Assembly: GCA_963995525.1 (NCBI GenBank)
Contig: OZ023206.1
Location: forward strand, 29,880,021-29,944,020
DNA from: Escarpia spicata
Taxonomy: Eukaryota; Annelida; Polychaeta; Sabellida; Siboglinidae
Reading direction: 5' to 3'
DNA length: 64,000 bases
A model generated the notes under the pieces. That model saw only the letters and a list, made by a program, of their open reading frames with translations, made no database searches and was not told the origin of the DNA. The translations under genes were made by a program, and so were the position numbers. Shown here piece after piece: positions 47,091 to 58,820 of the stretch. Positions within the stretch are counted from its first letter, which is position 1. Each line of letters starts with the position of its first letter.

Positions 47091-47300
47091 ATATTCTTCA
47101 CCACACCACCCCACCCCACATACCACCATTCCAACCATCCTCCCCCACCATTTCACCCTTCAACACCCACCATTCTACACCCACCATTCCATCTACCATG
47201 CCACACCTAACCATTTCACCATTCCACACCCGATTATTCCTCCATCCCCTCCATGCATTCCACCAATTACCCCCCCCATTCCACTCCAACCATTCCATAT
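47091..47300. repeat. CCA/CCATT-rich low-complexity tract
   Basis: CACCATTCCACAC-like phrases without a fixed period, probably degraded outer units of the 22-bp array. Confidence 0.8.
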
Positions 47301-47547
47301 TTGTGTGGAATTAACGAGCAGTTTAACATCAATAACTTTCCCTCGTCTACAGATCATAACCCAGTGAGCTGAATGCAGCAGACGCAGTACAATTTGTTTT
47401 TGCATTGCTCCAAGTATCGTTTTCGTTGCTCTCGCTAGGAACAGAGATGTAATCTAACGTTTCACATCCAGATATTGGAAGAGTGTATTACACATGAATC
47501 TAGTTTTTTAAGTCACTTAAAATTGAAGTCAGGTGTTAAATAAAAAA

Positions 47548-47856
47548 GGATAGTTCTTATGTAGCATGGTATCCAGTCGTCAGGACTGGTCAAAACGTTT
47601 TACACTTCACTCCCTGGCAGACCTGTTCAATCGAAAACCATTGCAACTTCTCTGGGAAGCATTCAGCCATGTTGCAAGTACTGCTCAAATGCTATTTATA
47701 CAGAAATACTGACCACTTCCTATTGCCAGGTATTCTGTCGCATTCTGTAGCGATGTGGGGTGAACTAACTTGCCTAAGGTTCAAAACGGCAGCAGAGGAT
47801 TTGAACCGGAATCTCTTGATTATTCAAAAGTCCGATGCTAGGCCACTGCGCGTATG
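47548..47856 (-). mobile_element. SINE family S, copy 4
   Basis: GATAGTTCTTATGTAGCATG at the tail end, then CCATTGCAACTTCTCTGGGA and the head GGATTTGAACCGGAATCTC. More diverged than copies 3 and 6. Confidence 0.8.
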
Positions 47857-49055
47857 ATTACACATGACAACGTAACCGTATATACAACCTATCATTATGG
47901 TAATTATAATATCCAAACATGATACTGATTACAGCATATTCATTTGTCACTCACCGCAATACGCAGCCACACACATCAAATGGTTTCTTTGGACAAGCTC
48001 CAAAACATGCTGCCTGCAAATGACTTGATGATGCATGAATGTTAGCTTGCAAGCCTTAAAACTTGCACGCAAGCACAGATCTCTGACTTTCACTTCCTTG
48101 AGCAATATCTTGAAAACAACCTGCCGGAGGCATCATTTCAAGACAAAAAGGAAACCAATGACACAAGATGGCTGCCGGTGATTTGGTCAAAAGGTACAGA
48201 AAACCGACTCATAATTTTAACCTGTTTCATCTTATTCTAAATATCCATTTAAATTAATTATTTTCTGTTTGAAAAAGTTGTTATTTATCTCTGCTATTCA
48301 TTTGATGTTAAATCTTTTAAAAAGAAAATTCAGATTACCTGCTTTTATTGATCAAAAATGCCTTCCCGAGAACACTGTGCATTCTAAGTGTTCATAAAAT
48401 TTCTGCTAATTTAACACTTTTTTCTGGATAACATCTCTAGAGACAGATTGGTAGATTAATATTTTAGGACTTACATCAGTGTATTTAGAAAGTAATTTCA
48501 CGAACTGATCAGGGTGGGAATTCCACGTTCTGTTTACATACAATACCATAGCCACAATTTGTATTTATACACATAAATATTTACATCTATATATTTATAT
48601 TATCTAAATATATATATATATATATAATATATAACAGCCAACACAACCATATTTAAATGTCACTGATATACACTTGACTATTATATTAAGCAGACATTCT
48701 CCGCAGAAACAAATCTTCCACAAAACAGAAGTCCATCATACAAGAAAAGGCAGAAGCATTGATGAGTTTATCTTTGCGATATGGAAGATGAATGGAATGC
48801 AAGGCAATATCTGTGCAACTAAGTAATCCCCCATAGTGAATGTTTATTACTGATTTAACAACACTGTTTCTGGTTATACAAGTCGCTTCTATGTCACTGC
48901 TAATCTATGCACTGGCACAGCAATATTGTTGCCATTAAATGTCACAGCATTATTAGCAGACATTTATACATTCTACGTTTCCAAGTGTTATTGGTGAGCT
49001 GTTAAAAATAATAACAACAACAGTGAGTGATACAATTGTTATCTCTCGATATGTT
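47857..49055. other. Spacer containing candidate exon 47955-48009
   Basis: Apart from that candidate and a (TA)n run at 48606-48630, nothing was recognised. Confidence 0.45.
47955..48009 (-). CDS. Candidate small internal exon (exon d)
   Basis: On the minus strand ...TTTGCAGGCAG precedes a short open segment that ends at TTGCG|GTGAGTG, a near-consensus donor. Frame: ACFGACPKKPFDVCGCVLR, cysteine-rich. Entry in phase 1 fits the exit phase of the exon at 50969, and exit in phase 2 fits the entry of the exon at 41204. It is short, so chance is a real possibility. An alternative acceptor would start it at 48013. Confidence 0.25.
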
Positions 49056-50075
49056 GTCAAAGTGGTACTTTTTCAAGATGGTACTTTGCCATGATGATAA
49101 TTTGTCATAATGGTACTTTGTCATGATGGTACTTTTTCAGTGGTACTTTTTCATTATGGTAATTGGTCATGATGGTACTTCATCATGATGGTACTTTGTT
49201 GTGATGTATTTTGTCATAGTGGTACTTTGTCATGAGAGTACTTCATCATGAAGGTACTTCATCATGGTGATACTTCACCAAAATTCAGAAGGTACTTCAT
49301 CGTTATGGTACTTCATAGTGATGGTGCTTCATCACGATGGTACTTCATTGTGATGGTACTTCATTGTGATGGTACTTCATCGTGATGGTACTTCATCGTG
49401 ATGGTACTTCATCATGATGGTACTTCATCATGATGGTACTTCATCATGATGGTACTTCATCGTGATGGTACTTCATCATGATGGTACTTCATCATGATGG
49501 TACTTCATCGTGATGGTACTTCATCGTGATGGTACTTCATCGTGATGGTACATCATCATGATGGTACTTCATTGTGATGGTACTTCATCATGATGGTACT
49601 TCATCATGATGGTACTTCATCATGATGGTACTTCATCATGGTTGTACTTCATCGTGATGGTACTTCATCATGATGGTACTTCATCATGGTTGTACTTCAT
49701 CATGATGGTACTTCATCATGATGGTACTTCATCATGATGGTACTTCATCATGGTTGTACTTCATCATGATGGTACTTCATCGTGATGGTACTTCATTGTG
49801 ATGGTACTTCATCGTGATGGTACTTCATCATGGTTGTACTTCATCATGATGGCACTTCATCATGATGGTACTTCATCATGATGGTACTTCATTGTGATGG
49901 TACTTCATCATGATGGTACTTCATTGTGATGGTACTTCATCATGATGGTACTTCATTGTGATGGTACTTCATCATGGTTGTACTTCATCGTGATGGTACA
50001 TCATCATGATGGTACTTCATCATGATGGTACTTCATCATGATGGTACTTCATCATGATGGTACTTCATCATGGAG
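49056..50075. repeat. 16-bp minisatellite (ATGGTACTTCATCATG)
   Basis: Roughly 63 units. The left end (49056-49300) is diverged (TGGTACTTTGTCATGA, TGGTACTTTTTCA). The centre and right are nearly uniform, with CATCATG, CATCGTG and CATTGTG variants in irregular order. 16 is not a multiple of three, so no frame persists. Confidence 0.95.
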
Positions 50076-50968
50076 TTCACCGACAGAAGCATCCATCAGC
50101 TCATAAGTTTGCTGTCTGGGTAGCGCCGCCGCCGCAGTCAGAGATCTTACAACAAGTTACACACATTTCTGCACGATTGTGTGCACCCACGCAAACACAC
50201 GCGCGTGCACACGTAAATAATCCATCCTCGCGGCCTTCCTGGGCCATCATCATGCGTGACTGGCCACTTACGCTGTGCCCTCATGCATGATTGATCACGC
50301 GTCACACCAACCACTGGACCCAGCATCTGCACCACAGCAACGAGCGCAAGTAAACATTGCCTCCCTACCATATGCTTCCCTCGCAAACGCCACTTCATCA
50401 GCACACATCACGCAAGGAGGACCACAATAATAGGTGCTCTTTAATCACTGTGTCCCACCTTTGTCACTAAAGGCATCATAACTACACAGCCCCTTAACTT
50501 TGCTTCAGAATGTAGTAAATCCGTCCGACATTTTATCCAGAAATACCAAAACGTTTTGGCATGTCATCGCGACATTGATGAGGTAATTTGTGTTTAAAAA
50601 TTAATAATGACACTGTAGTGCAGAATTTACATTTAAACAATCAACATTAGTGTCAGGATGACCAGTCAGAAAAAAGGACTGATGACTTTTGTTTTGTTAA
50701 AGATCTGCTCACTTTTATAAGAAAATGATGGTATTTAGTAAAAAATTATTCCAATATCACATTTGTCCAACTCCATTTTAAAAACATACTTTGTGACTGT
50801 TTAAATTAAATAATATGGATGAATATCATCTGTACCTTGCATGAGATGTGAACATGACTTTATTGACAATAAAAATATCACACTTTATAACTTTAAGTGA
50901 CAGTAATAACTGAACATTGTAAGTTCCTGCACATGTTTACTAACAAAACTTTAAGCCTGCTACTTTAC
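50076..50968. other. No secure gene
   Basis: 50090-50400 is GC-richer. A possible 55-base minus-strand exon (acceptor GTTGCTGTGGTGCAG, donor CAGC|GTAAGTGG at ~50272) is open only in a phase that does not fit the neighbouring candidates. Confidence 0.3.
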
Positions 50969-51190
50969 CTCTAGTTTCAGTTTCATATCGGGCTGGTCTC
51001 ATTAATTCGCAAAGTCCAAAAAATTGTGTTTCGTGGTTCAAGTCACCCAGCACCACAAACACATAATGTGGAACTTGGGATTTTGAGCAATCCAAAACAG
51101 CTTTCCTCTCATGTAGCTTTTTGCTACAGACTCGTCTACCCATCATTTGAATGGACTGAGTTTGCTTTGGAAATTTGAGGAGCAAAAAAA
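50969..51190 (-). CDS. Candidate internal exon of minus-strand gene (exon c)
   Basis: On the minus strand an open frame ends at ACTAGAG|GTAAAG, a good donor. Before it lies a T-rich stretch with possible acceptors at 51191 (GGTTTAG), 51165 or 51156. Residues include QMMGRRVCSKKLHERKAVLD, then CSKSQVPHYVFVVLGDLNHE, then TQFFGLCELMRPARYETE. It reads like a folded domain and shows normal amino-acid usage in AT-rich DNA. Only the 51191 acceptor gives entry in phase 1, which matches the donor at 53345. Product not recognised. Confidence 0.4.
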
Positions 51191-52175
51191 CTAAACCTGA
51201 CATATTATCAACACTTACTGTTGTTTATATGTCCAGTATGTTTTTAAAGTGTGTATCACAAGTGTACATGTATTACTGTACCATTGTTTGGACTGGATTG
51301 TAAGTGCAGCGCCCATCTACTAGACATTTTTGGACTGGTAAAAATGGGATCCTGAATTGAGGCCTGTCCTCTCCCGTCTTGACAAATAATTTATGGTTTT
51401 ATGGGTTAACACGTTATTATGATATGGTTTCCACACTAATATACCCAAGGCCTACTGGCTGGATATTTGAATCATGCATGGATCACGTTAAAACATGTGT
51501 TACCAGTTATGGTACTTGTAACAGGTAACTGCAACATTATAATGATTGCTATCAAATGTACAGGTAATATTGGAAAGCCATGCATTCATACATGCATACC
51601 CTAGCCAACAAACAGGTTATCTCCATTGAATAAAGGTGCCAGGGTGATAGATATTTCACCCTGTCATTACGACATGAATCCAGTTTGCCCCATTTCAAAA
51701 GCAGTTCCCTGAGACACCTGCATTCAGGTGAGCATCCTTGACATCCAACTACAAATGAACCATGAAGATTATTCCCCAGGGAAGAACACTGCAGAAGTTA
51801 CGATCAACTGTGAACAGTGCTACCAGGTCTCCGATGCATAAATTATAATTAATTATACAGATTACTGCCATATCAATATCAATTTCCCGCAGATTAATTG
51901 CTAGAATCTCCTACGTGAGCTGCAATAAACACATTCTCGTCAGGACCGACTTGTCTGTGTTTACTTAGGTAACAACGATGTTTAATACACAATATTTACT
52001 CAAGCTCAGCAGAACGTCTAGGGCATGTCATTATGGATTCGGCACAGGCACAAGTCTGCAGAACAAACAAAAGTAGTGTAGTCTGGCATTCCGGGAGCCA
52101 CACACTGACAGCTGTCAATGGAGCGATGTAAGATCGCTATTGCCTTCCCACGAAATTAGAGGTACCTAAATTAGA
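51191..52175. other. No recognised gene
   Basis: Would be intron if the flanking exon candidates belong together. No repeat family was identified. Confidence 0.45.
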
Positions 52176-52370
52176 GGTACAATGGAACCTCACTATTAAG
52201 GTCACCCTTGGGATTGGACAAAAGTGACTTGAATAGCGAGGTATCCATACTAACGAGACTAATTTCCTATACTTTGCTGTTACAGAAATAATTTGGGTCT
52301 ATCTTAGGGTGACCTTAATTGCAAGGTGGCTGTATTAAACAGGTGACCATAATCAACTCTACATTCTCGG
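52176..52370 (+). mobile_element. pogo/Tigger-like MITE family T, fullest copy
   Basis: TACAATGGAACCTCACTATT at the left, GATTGGACAAAAGTGACTTG, then CTTAGGGTGACCTTAATTGC and AGGTGACCATAATCAACT on the right. It shares order with the 25.8-kb copy. The left TA fits a TA target site. No transposase is encoded. Confidence 0.65.
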
Positions 52371-53179
52371 TTCAATGTTTCTGCTCATTTCATTTTAGAT
52401 TTATCTTGCTAAAAAGCAAACCTATTGTAAATAGTATCCACTACGTGGTGTGCTTCCTCCTTTGTGCAAACCATCAGACAAACCATAGACTTATTTAATT
52501 CTTGCCCGTAAATCAATTCAAGCGATTCTCAGAAGTGGAATCTTCTTTTGAATGCGCACTTCGATAATGCATATGTTTCTATGTCAATGTTATCGACTTT
52601 CCTTGTTCTCTCAAAAACCATGCCATGACAAATTCAGTGGGTTAGGGTTAGTTTAGTTAGGCAGGAATACCCTTATTGTAAGCAGTCATAATTCAGTTTT
52701 AATATAAAATAAACCTACATACCGTCCTCTATAAAATATACTCCAATAACCCACTTCCTATGGCTGGTTGACAAGGTTTGACACCACCCCAAACAAAAAA
52801 GCTATTATTCCAGACTGGACAATAGTATCCAGCCCACCCATGAGGAAAAAAGAGGATTGTTTGCAGTGTTTGGCCAGTCCAGCTAAAAAAAATTCTAAGT
52901 CTGGAACTATAGTGCTTGGAACTTGACCAAAGTTTTCAATATCTGCTGGTCCTTATGTCCTTATCACAGTACAGGCCAGATCTGCGATTTCAAAGCTACT
53001 CCTTACTGCGCGCCACATAAGGCATTTCCCCTTTCATAGCGTGTCCACACACCGATATCTGAACTTAGTTATTAGGCCTACACACTGTACCTGGTATTAT
53101 AACAGCGAGAGGCCACCGAATGCAGGAAATGGGGGGCCTTGAGTGAGTGAGTGAGTGAGTGAGTGAGCATGCAGATCAA
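52371..53179. other. No recognised gene; short (GAGT)n
   Basis: A five- to six-copy GAGT run lies at 53141-53166. Otherwise not assigned. Confidence 0.5.
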
Positions 53180-53344
53180 TGTTATCCTGTAACGTGAGGG
53201 GGTCCACACCCCTGAAGTACGTTGACGGTGTGATATTCCGCATTCCCTAAGAGCGGGTGACGGACGCGGGCTGCGGAACGCCAACGTTCACGTGACCTTT
53301 CCCGCGCGCGCGTCCTCGACCCTAGCAAGGAAGGATTGTCTTAC

Positions 53345-53526
53345 CTGTGTCGGACGGCGTCGTTGGGCCCTTCTTCTTCTTGATGTCTCTCAACCGCCTT
53401 AGAACCTGACCCACTGCAACACAGCGAGACGGTTGTTTGTCACCCTCTAAACGTAAGCTCTTCAGTGCATTCAGCTCGCACAGATCTACCCCCTTTCCGC
53501 TTTGATCCAAACGACTCAGATTAATT
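53345..53526 (-). CDS. Candidate exon with strong donor (exon b)
   Basis: The minus-strand frame includes CELNALKSLRLEGDKQPS, then RCVAVGQVLRRLRDIKKKKG, and ends TTPSDT with donor CACAG|GTAAGA, a consensus splice site, in phase 1. There is no ATG in this frame before an upstream stop at ~53527, so it is an internal exon or a noncoding first exon. An acceptor at 53486 (GGGTAG) would give entry in phase 1, matching the exon at 53607, but its pyrimidine tract is poor. Confidence 0.4.
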
Positions 53527-53606
53527 TAATGCCATATATAATAATGGCGTTGACGGGCGCCAGAGGAGACGCATACAGGAGGGGGCAGAAGAAGGGAACG
53601 ACTTAC

Positions 53607-53718
53607 TTTTGCCGAGGGTCCAGAGGCGTACATCGTTCCTCGTATCGCCGTTCCGACCGGACACCAACTCACAGTCGCGATCGTCGTCTTTCCTCGCGCG
53701 CAACTTCGGAGACGGCAT
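53607..53718 (-). CDS. Candidate first coding exon (exon a)
   Basis: The minus-strand ATG at 53718 opens MPSPKLRARKDDDRDCELVS, then GRNGDTRNDVRLWTLGK, and reaches AAAA|GTAAGT, a perfect donor, in phase 1 after 37 codons. The start lies inside the CpG-rich block. The peptide is basic and hydrophilic with no signal peptide or known domain. I infer a first exon of the minus-strand gene. A chance open frame in GC-rich DNA cannot be excluded. Confidence 0.35.
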
Positions 53719-54460
53719 TGCTCGTCTCCGCCGCCGCCACCACCACAGCCACAGCGCGGGGCCACAGGTTGGAGATCAGAGGTCGGAGGTCGTCGGATCA
53801 ACTGTCGCAGTCGTACTTAAATTGACCGTGCGTCCATATTCGTCCGCTACAAGCGGCTAGTATCCGAGACGGAGGGAGTTAGATGTCATCGAACAAGCCC
53901 GCGACTGCGACTGACGGCGATGGCTGCGCGTGTGTGCGTTTGGCCGTCTGCAGTCGATGGGAATGATACGTTCACGTCACAGGAACGTCATCGGCAATTC
54001 CCGGGCTGACGCTGGCTCGGCCCAGTGGAAGCGCGCTAATGCAGCCTGCGGGCGCCGTCTTAAGAGTCGAGGCTGGGACGAGAACGGAAAAGCTAGCAAG
54101 CAATTATCGCTGTACCATATTGGTGTAATTATGTCAGGGATGACGGCCGGCGTTCGTTACATGTACGTTGTGTCTCACCCGACCACCGGCCTTGCCTTCC
54201 CGGCATAGGTCCTAACAGTAACAATCTAATTTGACAAACCGTACTATAAAAGCGCCAGTAATGAGTCGATAATAAAACTCTCGTCTGTCGTCGAAGCCGC
54301 GGCGTCCGCTACTGTAGCTGCGCTCTGCGCGGACGCGTCGCGTATGACGCCAGCTCTGTTATCAACTTCACGCCGCATATCTGATCTTTTTATAACAAAT
54401 ATCCGTCGCGACTTGTGATTGCTACCATTGTGTCAGTCATTCTGATGTCAAGCCGCCCGT

Positions 54461-54826
54461 GGCGTCATTTCATGGCATAGGCGCAATATTCTTGACACGA
54501 ATGCAAAGTAAAAAAAACATATGTGCAGAATAGTAGGCCCTGATTGCTCTCGTGTCTACTTACATCGCAGTGCTAAACTACATTCGTAACATCAGTGTTT
54601 TACCTACACATACCCCTATAGCCAGTGTAGTCAGCGCTGGATCGTCGGGTTACACTGTTGAGATGGAGTGATGCGTGTAGTCGTAGATACAATGTTAGGC
54701 CTGATCGCCAAATTAACTTTCTCAGAAATGCAACAGTGACTCTCATTATGTAATTCATGCACGCATGCACGAACATATATATATATATTCACGTGCGCAC
54801 GCACGTGGGCGCGTGTGTGTGTGTGC
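54461..54826. other. Spacer with CACGTGCG palindrome
   Basis: 54790-54807 is CACGTGCG-CA-CGCACGTG. It lies between a short (AT)n run and the GTGA microsatellite. Nothing else was recognised. Confidence 0.5.
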
Positions 54827-55210
54827 GTGAGTGAGTGAGTGAGTGAGTGAGTGAGTGAGTGAGTGAGTGAGTGAGTGAGTGAGTGAGTGAGTGAGTGAGT
54901 GAGTGAGTGAGTGAGTGAGTGAGTGAGTGAGTGAGTGAGTGAGTGAGTGAGTGAGTGAGTGAGTGAGTGAGTGAGTGAGTGAGTGAGTGAGTGAGTGAGT
55001 GAGTGAGTGAGTGAGTGAGTGAGTGAGTGAGTGAGTGAGTGAGTGAGTGAGTGAGTGAGTGAGTGAGTGAGTGAGTGAGTGAGTGAGTGAGTGAGTGAGT
55101 GAGTGAGTGAGTGAGTGAGTGAGTGAGTGAGTGAGTGAGTGAGTGAGTGAGTGAGTGAGTGAGTGAGTGAGTGAGTGAGTGAGTGAGTGAGTGAGTGAGT
55201 GAGTGAGTGA
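54827..55210 (+). repeat. (GTGA)96 microsatellite, uninterrupted
   Basis: 384 bases of perfect tetranucleotide repeat with no interruption. The Ser-Leu-Thr-His frame on the minus strand is an artefact. Confidence 0.98.
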
Positions 55211-55224
55211 GAGAGTATGGCGCT

Positions 55225-55562
55225 ACACTCACACCGACATCAGGATATGCTAGCCAAGACTAACGGCATGGCAAGAACTGCCAAACAATTTGGACTGAAG
55301 ATCCATCCATCACCCAAGAAGTCCAGATGTGCAGGTGGATATGGATGTAAACTAAAGGTAAGTTCTTATAGAGCCCTCAGGACTGCCCAAAGCACTCCAT
55401 GGCAGACCTGTTCAATCAAACACCATTTCTACTTATTTGGTCATTGCACCGAAACATGTGCTCCGAATGCCACTTACAACCCTACCCGGAGCTGCGAGAT
55501 GGACTCTTGGTGGCCACAGAAGGAGACACAGATCCAAAGAGACCTGGAGAAGGACATCTAAA
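55225..55562 (+). pseudogene. RTE-like LINE fragment interrupted by a SINE piece
   Basis: 55250-55345 translates as MLAKTNGMARTAKQFGLKI, like the RT segment that follows the catalytic motif in RTE-type LINEs. A SINE family S piece (55354-55440) follows. 55441-55562 resembles the distal GHxxR...GRPKRDLEKD block. Both LINE pieces are short and degenerate, so the family call is tentative. Confidence 0.4.
55354..55440 (-). mobile_element. SINE family S, copy 5 (tail half)
   Basis: AAAGGTAAGTTCTTATAGAG, CCTCAGGACTGCCCAAAGCA and GGCAGACCTGTTCAATCAAA match the 3' half of family S. The head is absent. Confidence 0.75.
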
Positions 55563-56080
55563 TAATGTGTGTGTGCGTGTGCGTGTGGTGTGCGTGTGTG
55601 TGTTTATATATAGGTACTAGGTTTGCATTCGCAAGACACGAGCGTGAAACGATGGTAATTTAACTTAACTATTTTTGGTAGTAGCTAATTTTAAATATGA
55701 AGTGATGACGAAAACTATTATTACAACAAGACTCCGTCGACAGATGTGTATACGGTTCACCGTGTAGGCTAATCGCGTATAACAACCGTTCAACATAATA
55801 TGTTACGGTAGGCAAACAAATATGCTCGCCCGCTAACGTGGTAGGCCTAAGTCGTGGACTTTGCCCAAAGCATTCACAAAGCTATAGGTTATGCCTTTTA
55901 AAATGTTTCATCCGTCGCAACTGAAGTATTAAAAAAACTTGCCACACACCACACGCACACACGCACACACGCACACACGCACACACGCACACACCCACAC
56001 ACCCTGCTTATTTGAAATTAATATGGCCATTCTTTCTAAAATGTTCCTACTTGTGTCACGGCTTATGAACCCTATTATCA
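55563..56080. other. Microsatellites and unassigned sequence
   Basis: (GT)n with GTGC variants lies at 55566-55605 and CACACACG repeats at 55945-56002. No gene was recognised. Confidence 0.6.
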
Positions 56081-56084
56081 AATT

Positions 56085-56865
56085 TCATAACTGAAATTAT
56101 GTTCTGCTCCCAAGTAAAAATCGAACAACTGAACTTATATGTCGCCCGCGGAGTGATAGTGCTACGCCGCTTTTGCTTGATCTCCACTGCCTATCCGTTG
56201 CTCGCAGTATCGATTTCAAAATATTGGTGTTCACGTACAAGGCAATGCATGAAAATGCGCCCGTCTACTTGCGTGATCTCGAGTGTCCTGACAGACCCGC
56301 TAGATCACTGCCGGTGACAGTTCGTTCGCGGTGGCCGCTGCAACTGCCGCTGCAACTCTCTGGAACACTCTGCCTAATAATTATAACATTATAACTTCGG
56401 GCACTCTTGGCAGTTTTAAATCCCAATTAAAACATATTTATTTAGAATATCATTGTAGACGAACACTAGTAGCTTGTTTGTGACTTTCTTCAGTGATCCA
56501 GTGGACTAATTTATATTAGTAATATTTTAGAACTATCTATTTATTTATTTGGTTTTATACTGCTATATTTTAGTGATTAATATATGCATTATAATTTATT
56601 AATTACGTTATATTGCACTGTGTTTATTTTAAGTTAACGTCTTACTACCATAATCCAATTATTTTGTTGCCTTCTACGTAATTTATTTATTAATATTTTT
56701 ATCACTATTGTATGGCACAATTTTTAGTTTAAATGACTGCCTTAGTACCAATATTTTAGTTTAATTAGCATGGCGTATGGTGTATTGTAAAGCGCCACGA
56801 ACAATTGTGGATCTGGCGCTATAATAAATTAAATATATTATTAGTATTATTATTTAGGCCTGATT
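56085..56865 (+). pseudogene. L2/CR1-group LINE: ORF2 C-terminus and full 3' end
   Basis: The plus strand reads LDLHCLSVARSIDFKILVFT then YKAMHENAPVYLRDLE, and further on TLWNTLPNNYN and SGTLGSFKSQLKTYLF, the usual C-terminal end of these LINEs. The 3' UTR ends GCGCCACGAACAATTGTGG, GGCGCTATAATAAATTAAA, then a TATTATTAG microsatellite, as in L2 elements. One or more frameshifts lie near 56330-56360. Fairly well preserved and probably younger than the CR1 copies. Confidence 0.85.
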
Positions 56866-57016
56866 AAGACTGCTTCCTTAACTTGTTTATCTACGCCATC
56901 GCGAATTCCGTTCGTTGATGTCTAACTAAATGTGTAATGCGTGAATAGTTTATACGAGACTAAATTTGTTTTTTTCGCAAAAAGAATTTGAATTGAGACA
57001 TACGTATATACAGCTG

Positions 57017-57050
<34 letters not shown>

Positions 57051-57824
57051 CCATGAGTAATTGTCATCATGATTACAATATCGACCCCGCTGACCATTTA
57101 ATTTCTACTTATCGCCATTTACGACATTGTGTGCAGTAAACATTTTCCCAGTAGAACGATCGCTTCCCAGTAAATCGAACATAACGCCTGGTGCCCTTTG
57201 GAGGATGTCTCACCATTCAATTTGAATGGCTACTGAAAAAAAGTAAGTAACTCCCTAAGTGTTTTCTGAAATATACGATTAATTGGTAGATGAGAGGTCA
57301 ATCTTCCAATGAAGCAAATGAACACGGAAACAATAGGCAAGTAGACATCTGGGCCTCGGAGGAGATGCTTTGATAACGATCCGGATATAGCGTGTTAATC
57401 ATTAGATTGTCTAAACTGTCATGGTAAAACGACCTTGATCTATATATTGCACACAAGGTAGTTCAGGAAACATGATAGTTCAGAGGTCTTACTTTTTCTC
57501 ACAGTCCCAATTGCTTTCATCGCAAACGAGTAGGCCTGTTGATAATTTAGAAAATTAAAACGGCAAACCGTAAAACAACACTTACGAATCAGATAAAAGC
57601 TACGAAAGTGGAATGGAGGGCGACGTTCCCCGCGTGTCCAAGAGTAGGCCCTAGTTTCCCGCTTTTGCACAAACACGTGTTTGCGCCAATAACTTATAAG
57701 AATGTTACATATTGGCGAGTTACAAAAATCGACGTAGCTAAGATAAATGAAAAACCATGAATATAGGGAAGGCGGAGGGCAATAAATGATTCATGAAAGG
57801 AGAATGTTGATTCAGTGCATAGAC
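56866..57824. other. No recognised gene; (TA)n run
   Basis: A TA tract lies at 57015-57042. Otherwise not assigned. Confidence 0.5.
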
Positions 57825-58212
57825 AGCGGTGGATCCAGAGAGGGTAGCCTACGGGGGGATTTCCAATTACACCCCCTTGAGGCTTGCCAAAAAACCTCCA
57901 CTGGCGGCCAAACAAAATTCGTATAGGATAGGCTGAGCCGGAGCTTCAGCACGACTCTGCTGTCGCACTGTCGCGCTGTCGCCGAGGGAGGAAGATTGGA
58001 GAGGGGGCGGGGGTGCTGTTGAAAATTTCTTGCGGCGACGTTCACAATTTCTGAATCTCACCCAAACCCTCACATTTTACACCCCACCCCCGGCTTGAAA
58101 CTCACTTAAATCACATTCAACAGGTCTAGGAGCACGCCACTCTTGCGTAGGCATAGCCCGACCAAATTCCAAATGTCTAGTGTTCCCCGCCCAAACCTCT
58201 CCAGGATCCGCC
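57825..58212 (-). mobile_element. hAT-like nonautonomous element, copy 1
   Basis: The left end CAGCGGTGGATCC and the complement of the right end (CATAGGCGGATCC) are imperfect inverted repeats of the CAGTGGCGGATCC type found in many hAT elements. The interior (complement of 57880-57990) matches 63815-63900: CGTCGTGCTGAAACTCCGG, GCCAGTGGAGTTTTTTGGCG. No intact 8-base duplication and no transposase was seen. Confidence 0.6.
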
Positions 58213-58685
58213 TATGATAGATGAATTCAATGGAAAACAGAAGAGGCTGGTGCAAGGAGAAGAGGAAGAACTGATCCAAGGTAGACATTAATTAAGACAC
58301 CATAACGAAAGATCTTGAAAGGGGTGCCAACGGAAAGAAGGTTAATGTTATTTATATTTCAGCAATAAAAGGAAAGGCAGATGAGAAATAACTCTGATCA
58401 GACGAGGTGACCCAAAGCATGGGGCCGTCTTTCTTTCTTTCCAGCATCCGGCGCGTTTTAAAATAAACTTGTCTGTCTGTTTGTGACGCTACTCCCCAGA
58501 TGGCGCAACTACAGCGGGCCGACAGCGGCACGAGAGCGGCAAACTTATCGGCCCGCTGTTGACATCCGCCTGCGAGTCGAGGGAGTTTTGTCCAGGGGCT
58601 CGCCTGCGGGCCGAGGGCGGCTTATAGTCGGACGCCGATACTGTGCCGATGGTTAGCCGTTTATAGGCCCATTGTGCCTAATTTT
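58213..58685. other. GC-rich spacer with 12-bp hairpin
   Basis: ACAGCGGGCCGA (58511-58522) and TCGGCCCGCTGT (58548-58559) are perfect complements around a 25-base loop. No coding segment was recognised. Confidence 0.5.
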
Positions 58686-58690
58686 GCTAA

Positions 58691-58691
<1 letters not shown>

Positions 58692-58754
<63 letters not shown>

Positions 58755-58820
58755 GCGTGTGCGTGTGCGTGTGCGTGTGCGTGTGCGTGTGTATGTGTGT
58801 GTGTGTGTGTATGTGTGTGT
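58692..58820. repeat. (GT)n/(GTGTGC)n microsatellite
   Basis: A pure GT run, then GTGTGC hexamers, then GT again with GTAT. Confidence 0.98.

Larger units (their letters stand above)
53180..54460. promoter_or_regulatory. CpG-rich block, possible promoter region
   Basis: CpG dinucleotides are dense from 53180 to about 54460 (e.g. CCCGCGCGCGCGTCCTCG, GCGCGGACGCGTCGCG), in sharp contrast with the CpG-poor, AT-rich flanks. It holds two minus-strand exon candidates with good donors, a CACGTG box at ~53291 and a plus-strand TATAAAAG at ~54245. Direction of transcription is unproven. The exons favour the minus strand. Confidence 0.5.

Noticed and set aside
46773..47367. Two ~145-codon Pro/His/Ser-rich frames
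   Set aside because: Translations of the 22-bp C-rich minisatellite and its CCA-rich edge. Overlapping frames are equally open.
50147..50404. Extra minus-strand exon with GTAAGT donor near 50272
   Set aside because: Open only in phase 0, which does not fit the neighbouring exon candidates, and it contains stops in the other phases.
54241..54300. Plus-strand TATA-box promoter (TATAAAAG at 54245)
   Set aside because: No coding exon was found downstream before the microsatellite, so it is mentioned only within the CpG-rich block.
54789..55232. 147-codon Ser-Leu-Thr-His repeat frame
   Set aside because: Pure (GTGA)n microsatellite translation. No start context or flanking coding sequence.
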